A stretch of DNA of 64,000 nucleotides, from the NCBI GenBank assembly GCA_050187175.1, contig JBFWXS010000006.1, positions 83,928-147,927 of the forward strand, given 5' to 3'. The notes beneath the pieces were generated by a model that made no database searches, was not told the DNA's origin, and was given only the letters and a program-made list of their open reading frames with translations. Position 1 is the first letter of the stretch; each line of letters begins with the position of its first letter. This document shows positions 51,685 to 60,049 of this stretch, in pieces. Position numbers and translations under genes: made by a program. The stretch comes from Zeimonas sp050187175. GTDB lineage: Bacteria > Pseudomonadota > Gammaproteobacteria > Burkholderiales > Burkholderiaceae_E.

Positions 51685-52706
51685 CCAAGCTCGTCAACTT
51701 TCTCCTGCGCCATGTCGCGCTGCCCTGGCATCTGATGCCGGCCGGCGTATGTGGTGCAAGGCATGATGTTGATCGTTCACGCCTGCCGTCAATCCCTGAT
51801 TACTTGGCTGATAACGGTATCCGCGTCGTCGGCGGAGGCCGTCGCCGTCGGGCTGATTGCGACTTGGCCGCGCACACGCACCGGCTGTCGATGGGCGTTG
51901 ATACCGAGCGCGGCTTGTGGTTCTGCCACGGGTGCGCAACCGGCGGCGATGTCATTGAGCTGCACATGCTGCGCGCTGGGCTGTCGTTCGTCGAGGCAGC
52001 GCGGGAGCTGGGCGCGCTTGCCGACGGAATGCCGCCTGTGACGCGCCAGAACCGCCTGCAACGCGCGATCGCAGTCCAGAAGTCCGACGATGCTGAGCAG
52101 GCCAGGAAGCGTGCCCTGGCGGCCCACCTGTGGCAGCAGGCGCATTTGATTGAACCGGGTTCGCCTGCGCATGAATACTTGGTCGGCCGTGCCTGCGTGC
52201 CGCCGCCTGCGGACGGCGACTTGCGGTGGCTTCCCGACCTTCGGCTGTTCGGCTTTTCTGGTCCTGCAATGGTCGGCAGGATCAGCGGCGCGACCGACGC
52301 GCGGCTTGGCCTCGGGCTGCATTGCACGTGGCTGGCGCGCGACGGTGATTGCTGGCGCCGGACCGAACGGCGTTTTCTCGGGTCGAAGGCCGGCGGTGTG
52401 ATCCGGCTCTGGCCCGACGAGGCTGTCACGCAAGGCCTGGCGATCGCCGAGGGTGTTGAGACGGCCTTGGCGGCGGCTCACTTCTACCAGCCTATCTGGT
52501 CAGCCATCGACGCCGGCAATCTGAAAGAATTCCCGGTCCTGGCGGGCATCGTGTCACTGACCATCTTTGCCGACCACGACGCGAGCGGCACCGGCGAGCG
52601 TGGAGCGCTGGGATGTGCCGAGCGGTGGACCGATGCCGGCGCAGCGGTGCGCATCATCATGCCCGACGCCGTGGGCGAGGACTTGGCGGACGAGGTGGCG
52701 GCATGA
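51681..52706 (+). CDS. CHC2 zinc-finger/Toprim primase-like protein
   Basis: 341 residues from a GTG. Residues about 55-105 are a CHC2-type zinc finger (CDLAAHTHRL, WFCHGCATGGDVIEL), used to recognise template DNA. The C-terminal 120 residues are a Toprim fold: GLAIAEGVETALAAA (Glu) and LTIFADHDASGTG (DxD). Together this is a small primase of the type paired with D5/P4 helicases in satellites. Start overlaps the preceding stop (GTGA) and stop overlaps the helicase start (ATGA). Confidence 0.83.
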   Translation: MTKLVNFLLRHVALPWHLMPAGVCGARHDVDRSRLPSIPDYLADNGIRVVGGGRRRRADCDLAAHTHRLSMGVDTERGLWFCHGCATGGDVIELHMLRAGLSFVEAARELGALADGMPPVTRQNRLQRAIAVQKSDDAEQARKRALAAHLWQQAHLIEPGSPAHEYLVGRACVPPPADGDLRWLPDLRLFGFSGPAMVGRISGATDARLGLGLHCTWLARDGDCWRRTERRFLGSKAGGVIRLWPDEAVTQGLAIAEGVETALAAAHFYQPIWSAIDAGNLKEFPVLAGIVSLTIFADHDASGTGERGALGCAERWTDAGAAVRIIMPDAVGEDLADEVAA

Positions 52707-54112
52707 CCCTGGTCGCGATGTCTATCGAAGAGCTGCGCGCCAAGGTCGATGCGATGCCGGCGCAGCGCAAGAAGCGTTCGCCCGCTTCAGTGGCCGAGCC
52801 GATTCGACCGCCGGCATTCAGCGATGATGCGCTGGCGCTGGACTTCGCCGAGCGTGCCGCCGAGGTTCTGCGCTGGAGCCCTGGTCTAGGCTGGATGGCC
52901 GATGACGGCGTGGCGTGGTCACGCGATGACAAGCTGAGTCGGTACGACCTGGCCCGCCGCATCTGCCGGGAAGCTGCCGAGCGCACTGACGACGACGAAG
53001 GCAAGCGCATCACGTCGGCGCGCACTGTGAATGCAACCCTATCGTTGGCACAGAGCGATGCCCGGCTCGTCGTGGGAACGGAAGCCTGGGACCGCGACCC
53101 GATGGTGTTGAACACGCCGTCTGGCATCGTGGATCTGCGTACCGGGAAGATGCGGCCGCGCGGGCAGGAATACGTCACGCAATGCGCGCGCGTTTCGCCG
53201 GCCGATGGACCATGCCCCGTCTGGATGCGGTTCGTTCAGGACGTGTTCCAGGGGGACGGCGACCTGATCGAGTTCGTCCGGCGTTCCCTCGGATATGCCC
53301 TGACCGGCGACCGTCGCGAGCAGGTGCTGTTCTTCTGGTACGGCCTGGGGGCCAACGGGAAGTCGGTGCTGGTCGAGCTGTTCCAGTACCTGGCCGGGAG
53401 CTATGCCATCAAGCTGCCGGCTACCGCGCTGATGCAGGCCAAGGGTGAGCGGCACCCGACCGAGCTGGCGCAGCTTCGCGGCAAGCGGCTGGCGGTCTCG
53501 TCGGAGCTTGACGAGAACTCCTTCTTCAATGAGGCCCTTGTGAAAGAGCTGACCGGCGACGCGACGTTGACCGCGCGGTTCATGCGGGCAGACTTCTTTG
53601 AGTTTCAGATGACGCAGAAGCACGTCATTGTCGGGAACTTCAAACCCCGCCTGCGTGGTGGCGATCCGGCGATGGCTCGGCGAATGCTGCTCGTTCCGTT
53701 CATGGCGTCGTTCAAGGGGCCTGCACGCGACCCGCACATACTCGACAGGCTCAAGGCTGAGGCGCCCGCAATCATGGCGTGGATCGTCCAGGGTGCGGTT
53801 GCCTGGGCATCAGAGGGTTTGGCGGTGCCAGCGGCAGTGCGGGACGCGTCGGCGGACTACATGGCGGATCACGACGACTTGGCGCTGTGGGTCGAAGAGT
53901 GCTGCGAGCGCGAAGGTTCGGCCCGAGCCAGCGACCTGTACGAGTCGTTTGCCGCATGGAAGAAGGCTCGCGGTGAACACGCGCCAAGTCAGACGGTGTG
54001 GGGCTCCAGGCTGACGACGCTGCCGGGCATCACCAAGCGCAAATCGAGCGGAATTCGCTACGACGGAATCCGCCTGACGTCCGCCGAGATGGAGCGCCAG
54101 CATGCGCGCTGA
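52703..54112 (+). CDS. P4-family phage/plasmid primase-helicase (D5_N, SF3)
   Basis: 469 residues from the ATG at 52703. D5_N region (residues about 110-200, DPMVLNTPSGIVDLRTGKMRP and RRSLGYALTGDRREQ) and an SF3 ATPase with Walker A GLGANGKS at 214, Walker B-like RLAVSSELDENSFF, and sensor region KHVIVGNFKPRLRGGDPAMARRMLLVPF. It unwinds and initiates replication of the excised element. Overlaps the primase gene by four bases. Immediately downstream lies a repeat-rich candidate origin. Confidence 0.9.
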   Translation: MTLVAMSIEELRAKVDAMPAQRKKRSPASVAEPIRPPAFSDDALALDFAERAAEVLRWSPGLGWMADDGVAWSRDDKLSRYDLARRICREAAERTDDDEGKRITSARTVNATLSLAQSDARLVVGTEAWDRDPMVLNTPSGIVDLRTGKMRPRGQEYVTQCARVSPADGPCPVWMRFVQDVFQGDGDLIEFVRRSLGYALTGDRREQVLFFWYGLGANGKSVLVELFQYLAGSYAIKLPATALMQAKGERHPTELAQLRGKRLAVSSELDENSFFNEALVKELTGDATLTARFMRADFFEFQMTQKHVIVGNFKPRLRGGDPAMARRMLLVPFMASFKGPARDPHILDRLKAEAPAIMAWIVQGAVAWASEGLAVPAAVRDASADYMADHDDLALWVEECCEREGSARASDLYESFAAWKKARGEHAPSQTVWGSRLTTLPGITKRKSSGIRYDGIRLTSAEMERQHAR

Positions 54113-54119
54113 GGCGAAG

Positions 54120-54208
54120 TTGGGAGGGTTGGGAGGGTTCTTCCATATGGACCGTATGCGCGCGCGCGTGAGACGGCTAATAAGGGAGAACTATCCCAAC
54201 CCTCCCAA
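54120..54208. repeat. 15-bp inverted repeat with GGGAGGGTT motifs, candidate replication origin
   Basis: TTGGGAGGGTTGGGA at 54120-54134 and its exact complement at 54194-54208 flank about 59 bases rich in CG and CATATGG. The left arm itself is a tandem of TTGGGAGGG. It starts eight bases after the primase-helicase stop, the usual place for the origin in P4-like elements. A long-range hairpin or an iteron-type origin are both possible. Confidence 0.5.
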
Positions 54209-54238
54209 ATCGAGTTTTAACCCTGTCTGGAGAACGTG

Positions 54239-54409
54239 ATGAATGAGCGAATTGAAGACCGTCTCGCAGCGCTGAACCGCCGAGTTTTCGAGTTGCAAGA
54301 GATTGGTCAGGGCATGGCCGAAGAAGCGAACACGCCGGAAGAGATTTCCGAGGCGCTGCGCGGCGTGGCTGGAAGATTGAACGCGCTGGCCGATGAGGTG
54401 GCGCGATGA
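54239..54409 (+). CDS. Small coiled-coil-like hypothetical protein
   Basis: 56 residues, MNERIEDRLAALNRRV then LQEIGQGMAEEAN and LRGVAGRLNALADEVAR, a heptad-like helical pattern. A GGAG site sits seven bases upstream. No family recognised. Its stop overlaps a further tiny frame by four bases. Codon use fits the island genes, so it is likely real. Confidence 0.5.
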   Translation: MNERIEDRLAALNRRVFELQEIGQGMAEEANTPEEISEALRGVAGRLNALADEVAR

Positions 54410-54507
54410 ACGGCGGCGCCCGAGCCGTTCGCGCGATCGACCGCGACGATCGACGGCGCGCGGCGCTGGGACCGGGGGAGGCTCGTCGTCGAGTGGGTGA
54501 GAGCTAG
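54406..54507 (+). CDS. Possible tiny arginine-rich protein
   Basis: 33 residues, MNGGARAVRAIDRDDRRRAALG and a basic tail, starting at an ATGA overlap. Only the overlap and frame length support it. Beyond it, 54508-54636 has no gene that I can support. Confidence 0.25.
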   Translation: MNGGARAVRAIDRDDRRRAALGPGEARRRVGES

Positions 54508-54636
54508 GAAACCGACCGCCCCCGTCCGCGCGCACAAACGACATTCGATGTCAGGGGTTGACAGCTTTGGGGGGCGGGAATCGGTGATCGAAACGGCGAA
54601 GCTACGGAAACCGCGTGTCACCAGGGCGTGTTCTAA

Positions 54637-54999
54637 ATGTCCAGAAATTTCACAATGCAAAAAACCGAAGAAGACATTGTTGCGTTGCTGTCGAAGATCG
54701 AGCGTCACCTGAGCCTGTTGGTTGATCAGTGTATGCCGCCGAGAGCGCGCATCGGTGACGAAGACGCGGCGATCCTGCGTGAGCTGTATCCGCTCATGCA
54801 TGCAGAGGTTGGTGATCGAGTGTTTGCGATCGCCGACCTGGAAGATTTCGCTGCGCCCTGTCGTTTGGTCCGCCAGCATGGCGCGCGTCGCATCGGTCGG
54901 CTGTTCGCTCGCACACAAGGGTGCGAAGTGGATGGCTACGTCGTCGAGAGTGTCGGCAGTTCTCGTGATGGACTGCTGTGGCGTCTGCGAGCAGTGTGA
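54637..54999 (+). CDS. Hypothetical island protein
   Basis: Up to 120 residues (ATG at 54637; ATG at 54655 also possible). No family recognised. It is mixed alpha/beta with DAAILRELYPLMHAEVGDRVFAIADL and RRIGRLFARTQGCEVDGYVVE, a plausible globular pattern. It stands alone between the candidate origin and the next small gene. Confidence 0.5.
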   Translation: MSRNFTMQKTEEDIVALLSKIERHLSLLVDQCMPPRARIGDEDAAILRELYPLMHAEVGDRVFAIADLEDFAAPCRLVRQHGARRIGRLFARTQGCEVDGYVVESVGSSRDGLLWRLRAV

Positions 55000-55093
55000 G
55001 TTTCTGCGGTGAGCTGCGAGTTATAACTCGCACCCCTTGGTGCGTGGCGTTGATGTGACATTCAGAATGACATCGTTGCCCAAGGGAGTCACG

Positions 55094-55372
55094 ATGTCAA
55101 AGATGATCAGCCTGCATATCAACGACAAGTTGGAATGCACAGTGTTCTCGATCTCCAGCGGGGATCAACTCACGTTCAAGCTCAACCGAATCACCGCACA
55201 GCAGATCGCCGAGGCACTTCAAGCGTTCTCGGGCGTTCCTTCTGAAAAGGGCCTTGTCTACCGCGACGAAGCAACCTTCGGCGCTTTCGAGGTTTCACCG
55301 CGTCGAGACGGGAAGAAGACCGGGCCGGTCTACTACGGTACGCCCAAGCATCGCGGCGCCATCAAGCTGTAG
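55094..55372 (+). CDS. Hypothetical island protein
   Basis: 92 residues from the ATG at 55094 with an AAGGGA site; a longer frame from 55037 exists. SKMISLHINDKLECTVFSISSGDQLTFKLNRITAQQIAEALQAF (read in parts) suggests a small beta-rich domain with a helix. No family recognised. Seven bases before the portal gene. Confidence 0.55.
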   Translation: MSKMISLHINDKLECTVFSISSGDQLTFKLNRITAQQIAEALQAFSGVPSEKGLVYRDEATFGAFEVSPRRDGKKTGPVYYGTPKHRGAIKL

Positions 55373-55379
55373 GCGCTGC

Positions 55380-56600
55380 ATGCGCTTGCTTAGCCTCTTA
55401 CGCCGCAAGGCCTCGCCCGTTCCGTCTGGCGGCTGGGTTCCGTTTGTCCGCGAATCCTTCACTGGCGCATGGCAACGGAACATCGAGGTCGACAAGCACG
55501 AGTCGTTGCTCGCGTTCTCGGCGGTGTATGCCTGCGTGTCGCTGGTCGCGTCGGATATCTCGAAGCTTCGAATCAGAGTGATGGCCGACAGCGGCGGCGA
55601 CAACTGGAGCGAGGTGACACGAGCGACGGCGTTAGCCGAGATCCTGCGCTATCCGAATCAGTACCAGACGCGGCAGCAGTTCATTGAACAGTGGATGATC
55701 TCCAGACTGCTGTACGGCAACGCCTACATGCTGATCGAACGCGACTGGCGTCGACTTCCGACCGCGATCTATCCTTTGCATCCTAGATCGGTGACGCCGC
55801 TGGTGTCCGAGGATGGCGCGGTCTTCTATCGTCTGCAGCCCGATAACCTGTCGGGCATCAGCGCCGAGATCACCGTCCCGCAGCGCGACATCATCCACGA
55901 CCGCGGTGCATGTCTCTGGCACCCGCTGGTCGGTGTCAGCCCGATTCAGGCGTGTGGTCGATCAGCGACGGTCGGCAACCGAATTCAGGCGAACAGCGGG
56001 CTCTTCTTCGAGAACATGTCGCGCCCCAGCGGCATTCTGACGGCACCTGGCGAGATCAAGAATGACACCGCTGCCCGACTGAAAGAGCACTGGGAGACAA
56101 ACTTCTCGGGCAGCAATATCGGCCGCGTAGCGGTGCTGGGGGATGGACTGAAGTACGAGGCGATGACCATCCCGGCTTCGGATGCGCAGCTCATCGAGCA
56201 GTTGAAATGGACGGTCGAGGATGTCGCGCGGTGCTTCCACGTGCCGCTGCACAAGATCGGCGCCGTGCAGCCGACCTACAACAACGTTGAGGCGCTGAAC
56301 ACGGCGTACTACAGCGATTGCCTACAGGCGCTGATCGAATCCATCGAGGCATGTTTGGATCGTGCCCTCGGTCTGCCACCGAACATGGCCACGGCGTTCG
56401 ATATCGAAGGCCTGCTGCGAATGGACACGGCGACGCAGGGCCAGGCGCTGGCCGGCCTGGTTGGCGCCGGCATCATGGCGCCGAACGAGGCGCGGGCCAA
56501 GCTCGGGCTGCCGCCCGCTGCTGGTGGCGATACGCCGTACTTGCAGCAGCAGAATTACTCACTCGCAGCGCTCGATGCCCGCGAGCGCGCACCAGAATGA
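55380..56600 (+). CDS. HK97-type phage portal protein
   Basis: 406 residues, normal portal length. Family features: VYACVSLVASDISKLRIRV, RYPNQYQTRQQFIEQWMISRLLYGNAYMLIERD, PSGILTAPGEIKNDTAARLKEHW and FHVPLHKIGAVQPTYNNVEALNTAYYSDCLQALIESIE (read in parts). The portal forms the dodecameric ring through which DNA enters the capsid. No terminase, protease or capsid gene follows, which is odd. It could be a relic, or a satellite protein that interferes with or replaces a helper's portal. Start at ATG 55380. Confidence 0.88.
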   Translation: MRLLSLLRRKASPVPSGGWVPFVRESFTGAWQRNIEVDKHESLLAFSAVYACVSLVASDISKLRIRVMADSGGDNWSEVTRATALAEILRYPNQYQTRQQFIEQWMISRLLYGNAYMLIERDWRRLPTAIYPLHPRSVTPLVSEDGAVFYRLQPDNLSGISAEITVPQRDIIHDRGACLWHPLVGVSPIQACGRSATVGNRIQANSGLFFENMSRPSGILTAPGEIKNDTAARLKEHWETNFSGSNIGRVAVLGDGLKYEAMTIPASDAQLIEQLKWTVEDVARCFHVPLHKIGAVQPTYNNVEALNTAYYSDCLQALIESIEACLDRALGLPPNMATAFDIEGLLRMDTATQGQALAGLVGAGIMAPNEARAKLGLPPAAGGDTPYLQQQNYSLAALDARERAPE

Positions 56601-57523
56601 ACGGGCACGTTCAGAACCTCGGCCGCCGCGACGGGCAGTCCGCTGAGCGCCGGCGCGGCGGCCCCGGGGCCGTTGGTGGCCGGCTTCCGAAACCTGCCTA
56701 CCCGGTGGCGAAGGCGCGTGGCATCTTGGGGTGGCCCTACCTGATCCGCCCGGGCATTGATCTGCTCGTGGCCGAGCTGCGATTTTGTGACAGTAGCCGA
56801 CCTTAAGCCGGAGATGTAGATGGCTAGCTGAACAGAGCTTCGTCCCGACGCTGGGAGGAAGTTGTGTTTCGCGCGAGTCTGACAAATCCCTCAGAAACCG
56901 ATCGTTTCTCACGACCGATTTCGGGTTTTCCGCACATGAAAAGTCCCTAAGAGTAGCGCCCATAGGCACACACTCGGTACCCTTCCGAGCAGGAAACTCC
57001 TACAGATTCGGCTAGACGGCTAGCTGCCGGCCCTCAGCGCTCCTTGCGGTCCCTGCGGCGCAAAAGAATTGAAGAGAGTTCCAGAGAGACTGCAGAGAGG
57101 CCGCGCTGCCGAGGACGCAGTAAACAGGGTCGAGTCAACGGGCACGATCGGCGCGACTGATATCGCGGCCCTGATCGCACGCTCGCTATCGTTCTCTGGG
57201 TGTAGACTGAATAAATAGAAGCAAGAAAAGCGCCAATGCTCTTTGGCTTGGCCCTATGCGGTGGAGAAATAGTAATTCCCCGAGAATTAACATATAGGTT
57301 AAAATCTGGCAAGATGATCCACGTTCGTGTCTTCCAGCCAACCGAGGTATTGGACCATGTCGGAATTAGATGGAAGCAGAGGCTGCCTACGGTCGCAGTT
57401 CGACCGAAAGCTTTGTGGACCCTGGCCACGCCGGTAAATGGAAAAGACATCGGGCGCTCGAGGAGTCGGTTTTTTAGATCGCTATCTGATGAGTGCGATG
57501 ATGCTCGGAAGAAAAGGGGGCTG
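56601..57523. other. Region between portal and TAC operon, no supported gene
   Basis: A 69-residue frame from 56597 overlaps the portal stop but has no family features. From about 56810 the sequence changes character, with several short frames on both strands, none convincing. A 19-base motif at 56953-56971 recurs at 59167-59185. A frame open from 57236 runs into the toxin gene. From about 57200 the G+C content visibly falls. Confidence 0.5.
56953..56971 (+). repeat. 19-bp repeat, left copy, flanking the TAC cassette
   Basis: GTAGCGCCCATAGGCACAC; the copy at 59167-59185 differs at two positions. Both are in the same orientation and bracket the low-G+C TAC operon and the IS256 scar, so they may be scars of cassette insertion. 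Confidence 0.4.
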
Positions 57524-57859
57524 ATGATCATGATGACGGCCCTTTCTGACGCCATAACAGTTACCGACTACCAGAAGGCGATCAAAGAATCAGTAGGAAT
57601 TGATGTCAAAGAGGCGTGCGGGTTCACTTTCCAAGGCAGGCGCCATCGCATTTGGGAGTTGAAGTATCAGAACAAGGACCGCGTGTATTTCATAACCTTC
57701 GTCCAGTCTGTACCCCCGTTGAATTTGTTGATACCACTCTTGTTTCACCATAAGAAGGACCAAAATACTCCCGCAAGTGTCGAGAATTACTGTACTGACA
57801 TCGCGAAGAGATTTTTGGCGAGCGACGCCAAGGTCCATGTTTTGGAGGCACTGCCGTGA
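57524..57859 (+). CDS. HigB/RelE-like toxin of a toxin-antitoxin-chaperone (TAC) system
   Basis: 111 residues from an ATG with an AAGGGGG site; the frame is open back to 57236, so a longer form is possible. The core RRHRIWELKYQNKDRVYFITFVQ followed by LLFHHKKDQNTPASVENYC matches the Gp49/HigB pattern (strand, then a FxKKxxxTP-type segment). HigB-like toxins cleave mRNA on the ribosome. The stop overlaps the antitoxin GTG (GTGA). Position first in a toxin-antitoxin-SecB operon is that of mycobacterial TAC. Confidence 0.72.
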   Translation: MIMMTALSDAITVTDYQKAIKESVGIDVKEACGFTFQGRRHRIWELKYQNKDRVYFITFVQSVPPLNLLIPLLFHHKKDQNTPASVENYCTDIAKRFLASDAKVHVLEALP

Positions 57860-58353
57860 AACGCTCGAATGAGGTGATTAGAAAAGTAATCGAGGAAGAG
57901 ACGGAAATCTTCCGAGACGCTCGTCGGCTTGAAGTCGCGCTTAATGTGCGCAGAAAGTTGCGTGAAAAGGGTCTTCGAAGTTCCGACCTTGCTCAAAGAA
58001 TCGGTGTGTCGGAGGCAAATGTGTCGAGATGGCTCAGAGGCAATCAGAATCTGAGCATCGACACCCTTTATCTTCTGGCAGATGCTCTCGAGGAGAAGCT
58101 TCACGTTTTCATTGGTGAAATGTCTGATGCAACGCCGAATGCAGGTGACACCAATAAAGTCTTTCGCCCGATCGTCATCTCTTCGAGTGAGTATGCGGCG
58201 AGCAATGCTGAGTTCGTTGAGGAGATCGAGCCGCCTAGGCGGGCGGCTGTGAGCAATTTCTTTAAACGGATTCCACCGCGCCACGATAAGTTTGCGCGAT
58301 CTAGGAGCGGCGTAGGGATTGCTGCTGCCGATGCGGAGTGTTACGCCGGATGA
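57856..58353 (+). CDS. HigA-like XRE antitoxin with C-terminal extension (TAC antitoxin)
   Basis: 165 residues from a GTG. Residues about 35-80 are an XRE HTH: LREKGLRSSDLAQRIGVSEANVSRWLRGNQNLSIDTL then LLADALEEKL. After it comes a polar extension of about 70 residues (DTNKVFRPIVISSS to the C-terminus). In known TAC antitoxins such an extension, the chaperone-addiction tail, makes the antitoxin unstable unless SecB-like chaperone binds. It probably also represses the operon. It overlaps both neighbours by four bases. Confidence 0.75.
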   Translation: MKRSNEVIRKVIEEETEIFRDARRLEVALNVRRKLREKGLRSSDLAQRIGVSEANVSRWLRGNQNLSIDTLYLLADALEEKLHVFIGEMSDATPNAGDTNKVFRPIVISSSEYAASNAEFVEEIEPPRRAAVSNFFKRIPPRHDKFARSRSGVGIAAADAECYAG

Positions 58354-58925
58354 ATACGCAGCTCCTCCAATTGGATCGTGTTGAGTTTCTCACGGTTTCC
58401 GTGCGTGCTAATGATGGTGATTTTCAGATAGACGAGAGCTTTCCTCAGGTTGCCAATAAATCAGAACGACTGTCCGTGCTTACGCGATCCCAACTGCATT
58501 TCCCCGAAGAGCAAGTTGGGGACCCAAGGATTTTCGTGCTGGTGTATGGGCTGAAGATTGAATCTGATCGGCAGAAAGAGAAGTCCCCCACACCGTACGA
58601 TATCGAAGTAGAGGTTGCTGGCTACTTTAGATACACCGGAGGCGACGAGTTCACGGGCGCGGACCGCTTCCGGGCTATCCGGCTGAGTGGGTATCAAATC
58701 CTATACGGAGCAATTCGGGAGATGGTATGCAATTTGACTGCTCGCAGCCGGTATGGTCTATGGCATCTTCCAGCCCGAAATTTTGCGACGGTTGCAAAGG
58801 AGCGGGCCGAAGAGGATGAAGCCACTCGGCAAGAAATGCTCGGTGCGCAAGTTGTCCAAACGCCGGCAAACCAAAGGGGAAAGCGCAAGAAGGTGGCCGC
58901 TAAACGATCGCCAAAGGTCAGTTAG
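58350..58925 (+). CDS. SecB-like chaperone (TAC chaperone)
   Basis: 191 residues. The C-terminal SecB pattern is recognisable: EVEVAGYFRY, then GYQILYGAIREMVCNLTARSRYGLWHLPARNFATV, aligning with SecB's NILFPYAREAISDLVTRGGFPPLLLAPVNF. The N-terminal half matches SecB strands (VRANDGDFQIDESFPQVANKSERLSVLTRSQLHF, in parts). A basic tail (RGKRKKVAAKRSPK) follows. It should fold or protect the antitoxin. Low G+C relative to the rest of the island, so acquired. Confidence 0.75.
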   Translation: MNTQLLQLDRVEFLTVSVRANDGDFQIDESFPQVANKSERLSVLTRSQLHFPEEQVGDPRIFVLVYGLKIESDRQKEKSPTPYDIEVEVAGYFRYTGGDEFTGADRFRAIRLSGYQILYGAIREMVCNLTARSRYGLWHLPARNFATVAKERAEEDEATRQEMLGAQVVQTPANQRGKRKKVAAKRSPKVS

Positions 58926-58999
58926 AGGGAAGGAAGAGCCTATCCGTAGTTATGTGGGCGAGATGGTTGAACAATCGAAACACCAGTCCAGCCGCGCAT

Positions 59000-59110
59000 A
59001 ACTGCCAGGTAGACCACCTTGTTGCTGACGACGCCATCACCAAGGATCTCAACCCGCAGCGCATCGAAGAAGACGACGGGGTACGTCGCCTCAAGCGGGC
59101 GGCGATGGAT
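59000..59110 (-). pseudogene. IS256-family transposase fragment
   Basis: About 37 codons: RRPLEATYPVVFFDALRVE and GDGVVSNKVVYLAV. This is the conserved catalytic-core region of IS256 (Mutator-type) transposases, containing the Asp of FFDAL. Homology stops abruptly after YLAV and is not found upstream of RRPLE, so only a scrap remains. It lies 74 bases past the SecB-like gene; an IS-mediated rearrangement probably brought in or trimmed the TAC cassette. Confidence 0.65.
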
Positions 59111-59166
59111 CGGCGAGTGCCGGAATTCAGCGGGTCGGAAACTGGGTTCTAGGCGTGCCGCGAAAG

Positions 59167-59185
59167 GTAGCGCCGATAGGCGCAC
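59167..59185 (+). repeat. 19-bp repeat, right copy
   Basis: GTAGCGCCGATAGGCGCAC, 17 of 19 identical to 56953-56971. Together the copies bracket 2.2 kb with the TAC operon and the transposase scrap. Confidence 0.4.
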
Positions 59186-59248
59186 CCTATTCAGGATGCG
59201 GGGCGATGGATAGCTTGTCGCCCATCGGCAACAAGCGATCGCCCGCCC

Positions 59249-60049
59249 TTAATCTGTGTCGTCGCCTGTCTCTCCCTCGCCTTCCGGTCCTCGTACGGCT
59301 TCTTTCAGTACGGCTTGGTACTGAGCATCCAATGCCGTGACGATTGAAATATCAGAGATTGCGTACTTCTCAAATACGATCATCGCAGTAGAGAGGAGAA
59401 GGCCGGTAGCATGAACCAGATACGAGTCAAGCATTGGCTCATCTGAAACAGGAAGGCGGTTAGTTAGAGTGAAATCGTCAACACCAATCTCGGTATGGCG
59501 GTTTGTAAGTGCCGACAGGCCATTGTGTACATGCTCCGATAGGTGCGCGTAAATAGATTCGTATTCATTGATCATATCGACATTCTTGAACAGATCCCTT
59601 TTCTGTCGCGGCACCTTCACATGCGCAAGGGCTTCCCGTTGGCTGTGCCATTCAGTGGCGTCAATATCTGCCAGACTATGGCCATCGCCATTCAAATACG
59701 GGTTTCCCCCCTTCTTTGCATACTCCAACATACTGCATTGGGCACGGACAGCGCGTGCTCGCATGGCTGTAGCGTAGTCAGGAGAAACTTGGAGGTTTCG
59801 CATGTCAACGAAGCACTCCAGCATCGATCTCACTATGAGAGGCACCGAAAATACGGTGCCTCGCTGGACCAGGATGGCAATTTCTTCGGCATATCCCAGA
59901 GCAGTCAGATAGAGCGATAGATACGCACGATCAAGCTCATTGTGTCGGTCGAAGCTGAGTCGAGTTGAAGCTTCTGCTAGTTGAGTGCGGACATGGTCCA
60001 GTAAGCTAAGCATTGCTGCCCAGATTGGCTTTCGATTCTCGGTCAACAT
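59249..60049 (-). CDS. DUF5677 domain-containing protein
   Basis: 266 residues, all helical. The core (AYLSLYLTALGYAEEIAILVQRGTVFSVPLIVRSMLECFVDMRNL, in parts) and YAHLSEHVHNGLSAL match the DUF5677 family, which has HEPN-like features (Rx4-6H-like segment in the C-terminal half). Function is unknown; family members often ride on islands. Low G+C compared with the island core. The region 60050-60319 to its right has no gene I can support. Confidence 0.65.
   Translation of the reverse strand: MLTENRKPIWAAMLSLLDHVRTQLAEASTRLSFDRHNELDRAYLSLYLTALGYAEEIAILVQRGTVFSVPLIVRSMLECFVDMRNLQVSPDYATAMRARAVRAQCSMLEYAKKGGNPYLNGDGHSLADIDATEWHSQREALAHVKVPRQKRDLFKNVDMINEYESIYAHLSEHVHNGLSALTNRHTEIGVDDFTLTNRLPVSDEPMLDSYLVHATGLLLSTAMIVFEKYAISDISIVTALDAQYQAVLKEAVRGPEGEGETGDDTD

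Noticed and set aside
56559..56969. Minus-strand frame at the portal 3' end
   Set aside because: It overlaps the portal gene end and shows no recognisable domain; kept as non-coding.
57034..57555. Minus-strand frame opposite the toxin upstream region
   Set aside because: No family features and no plausible translation start; the plus-strand toxin has better support.
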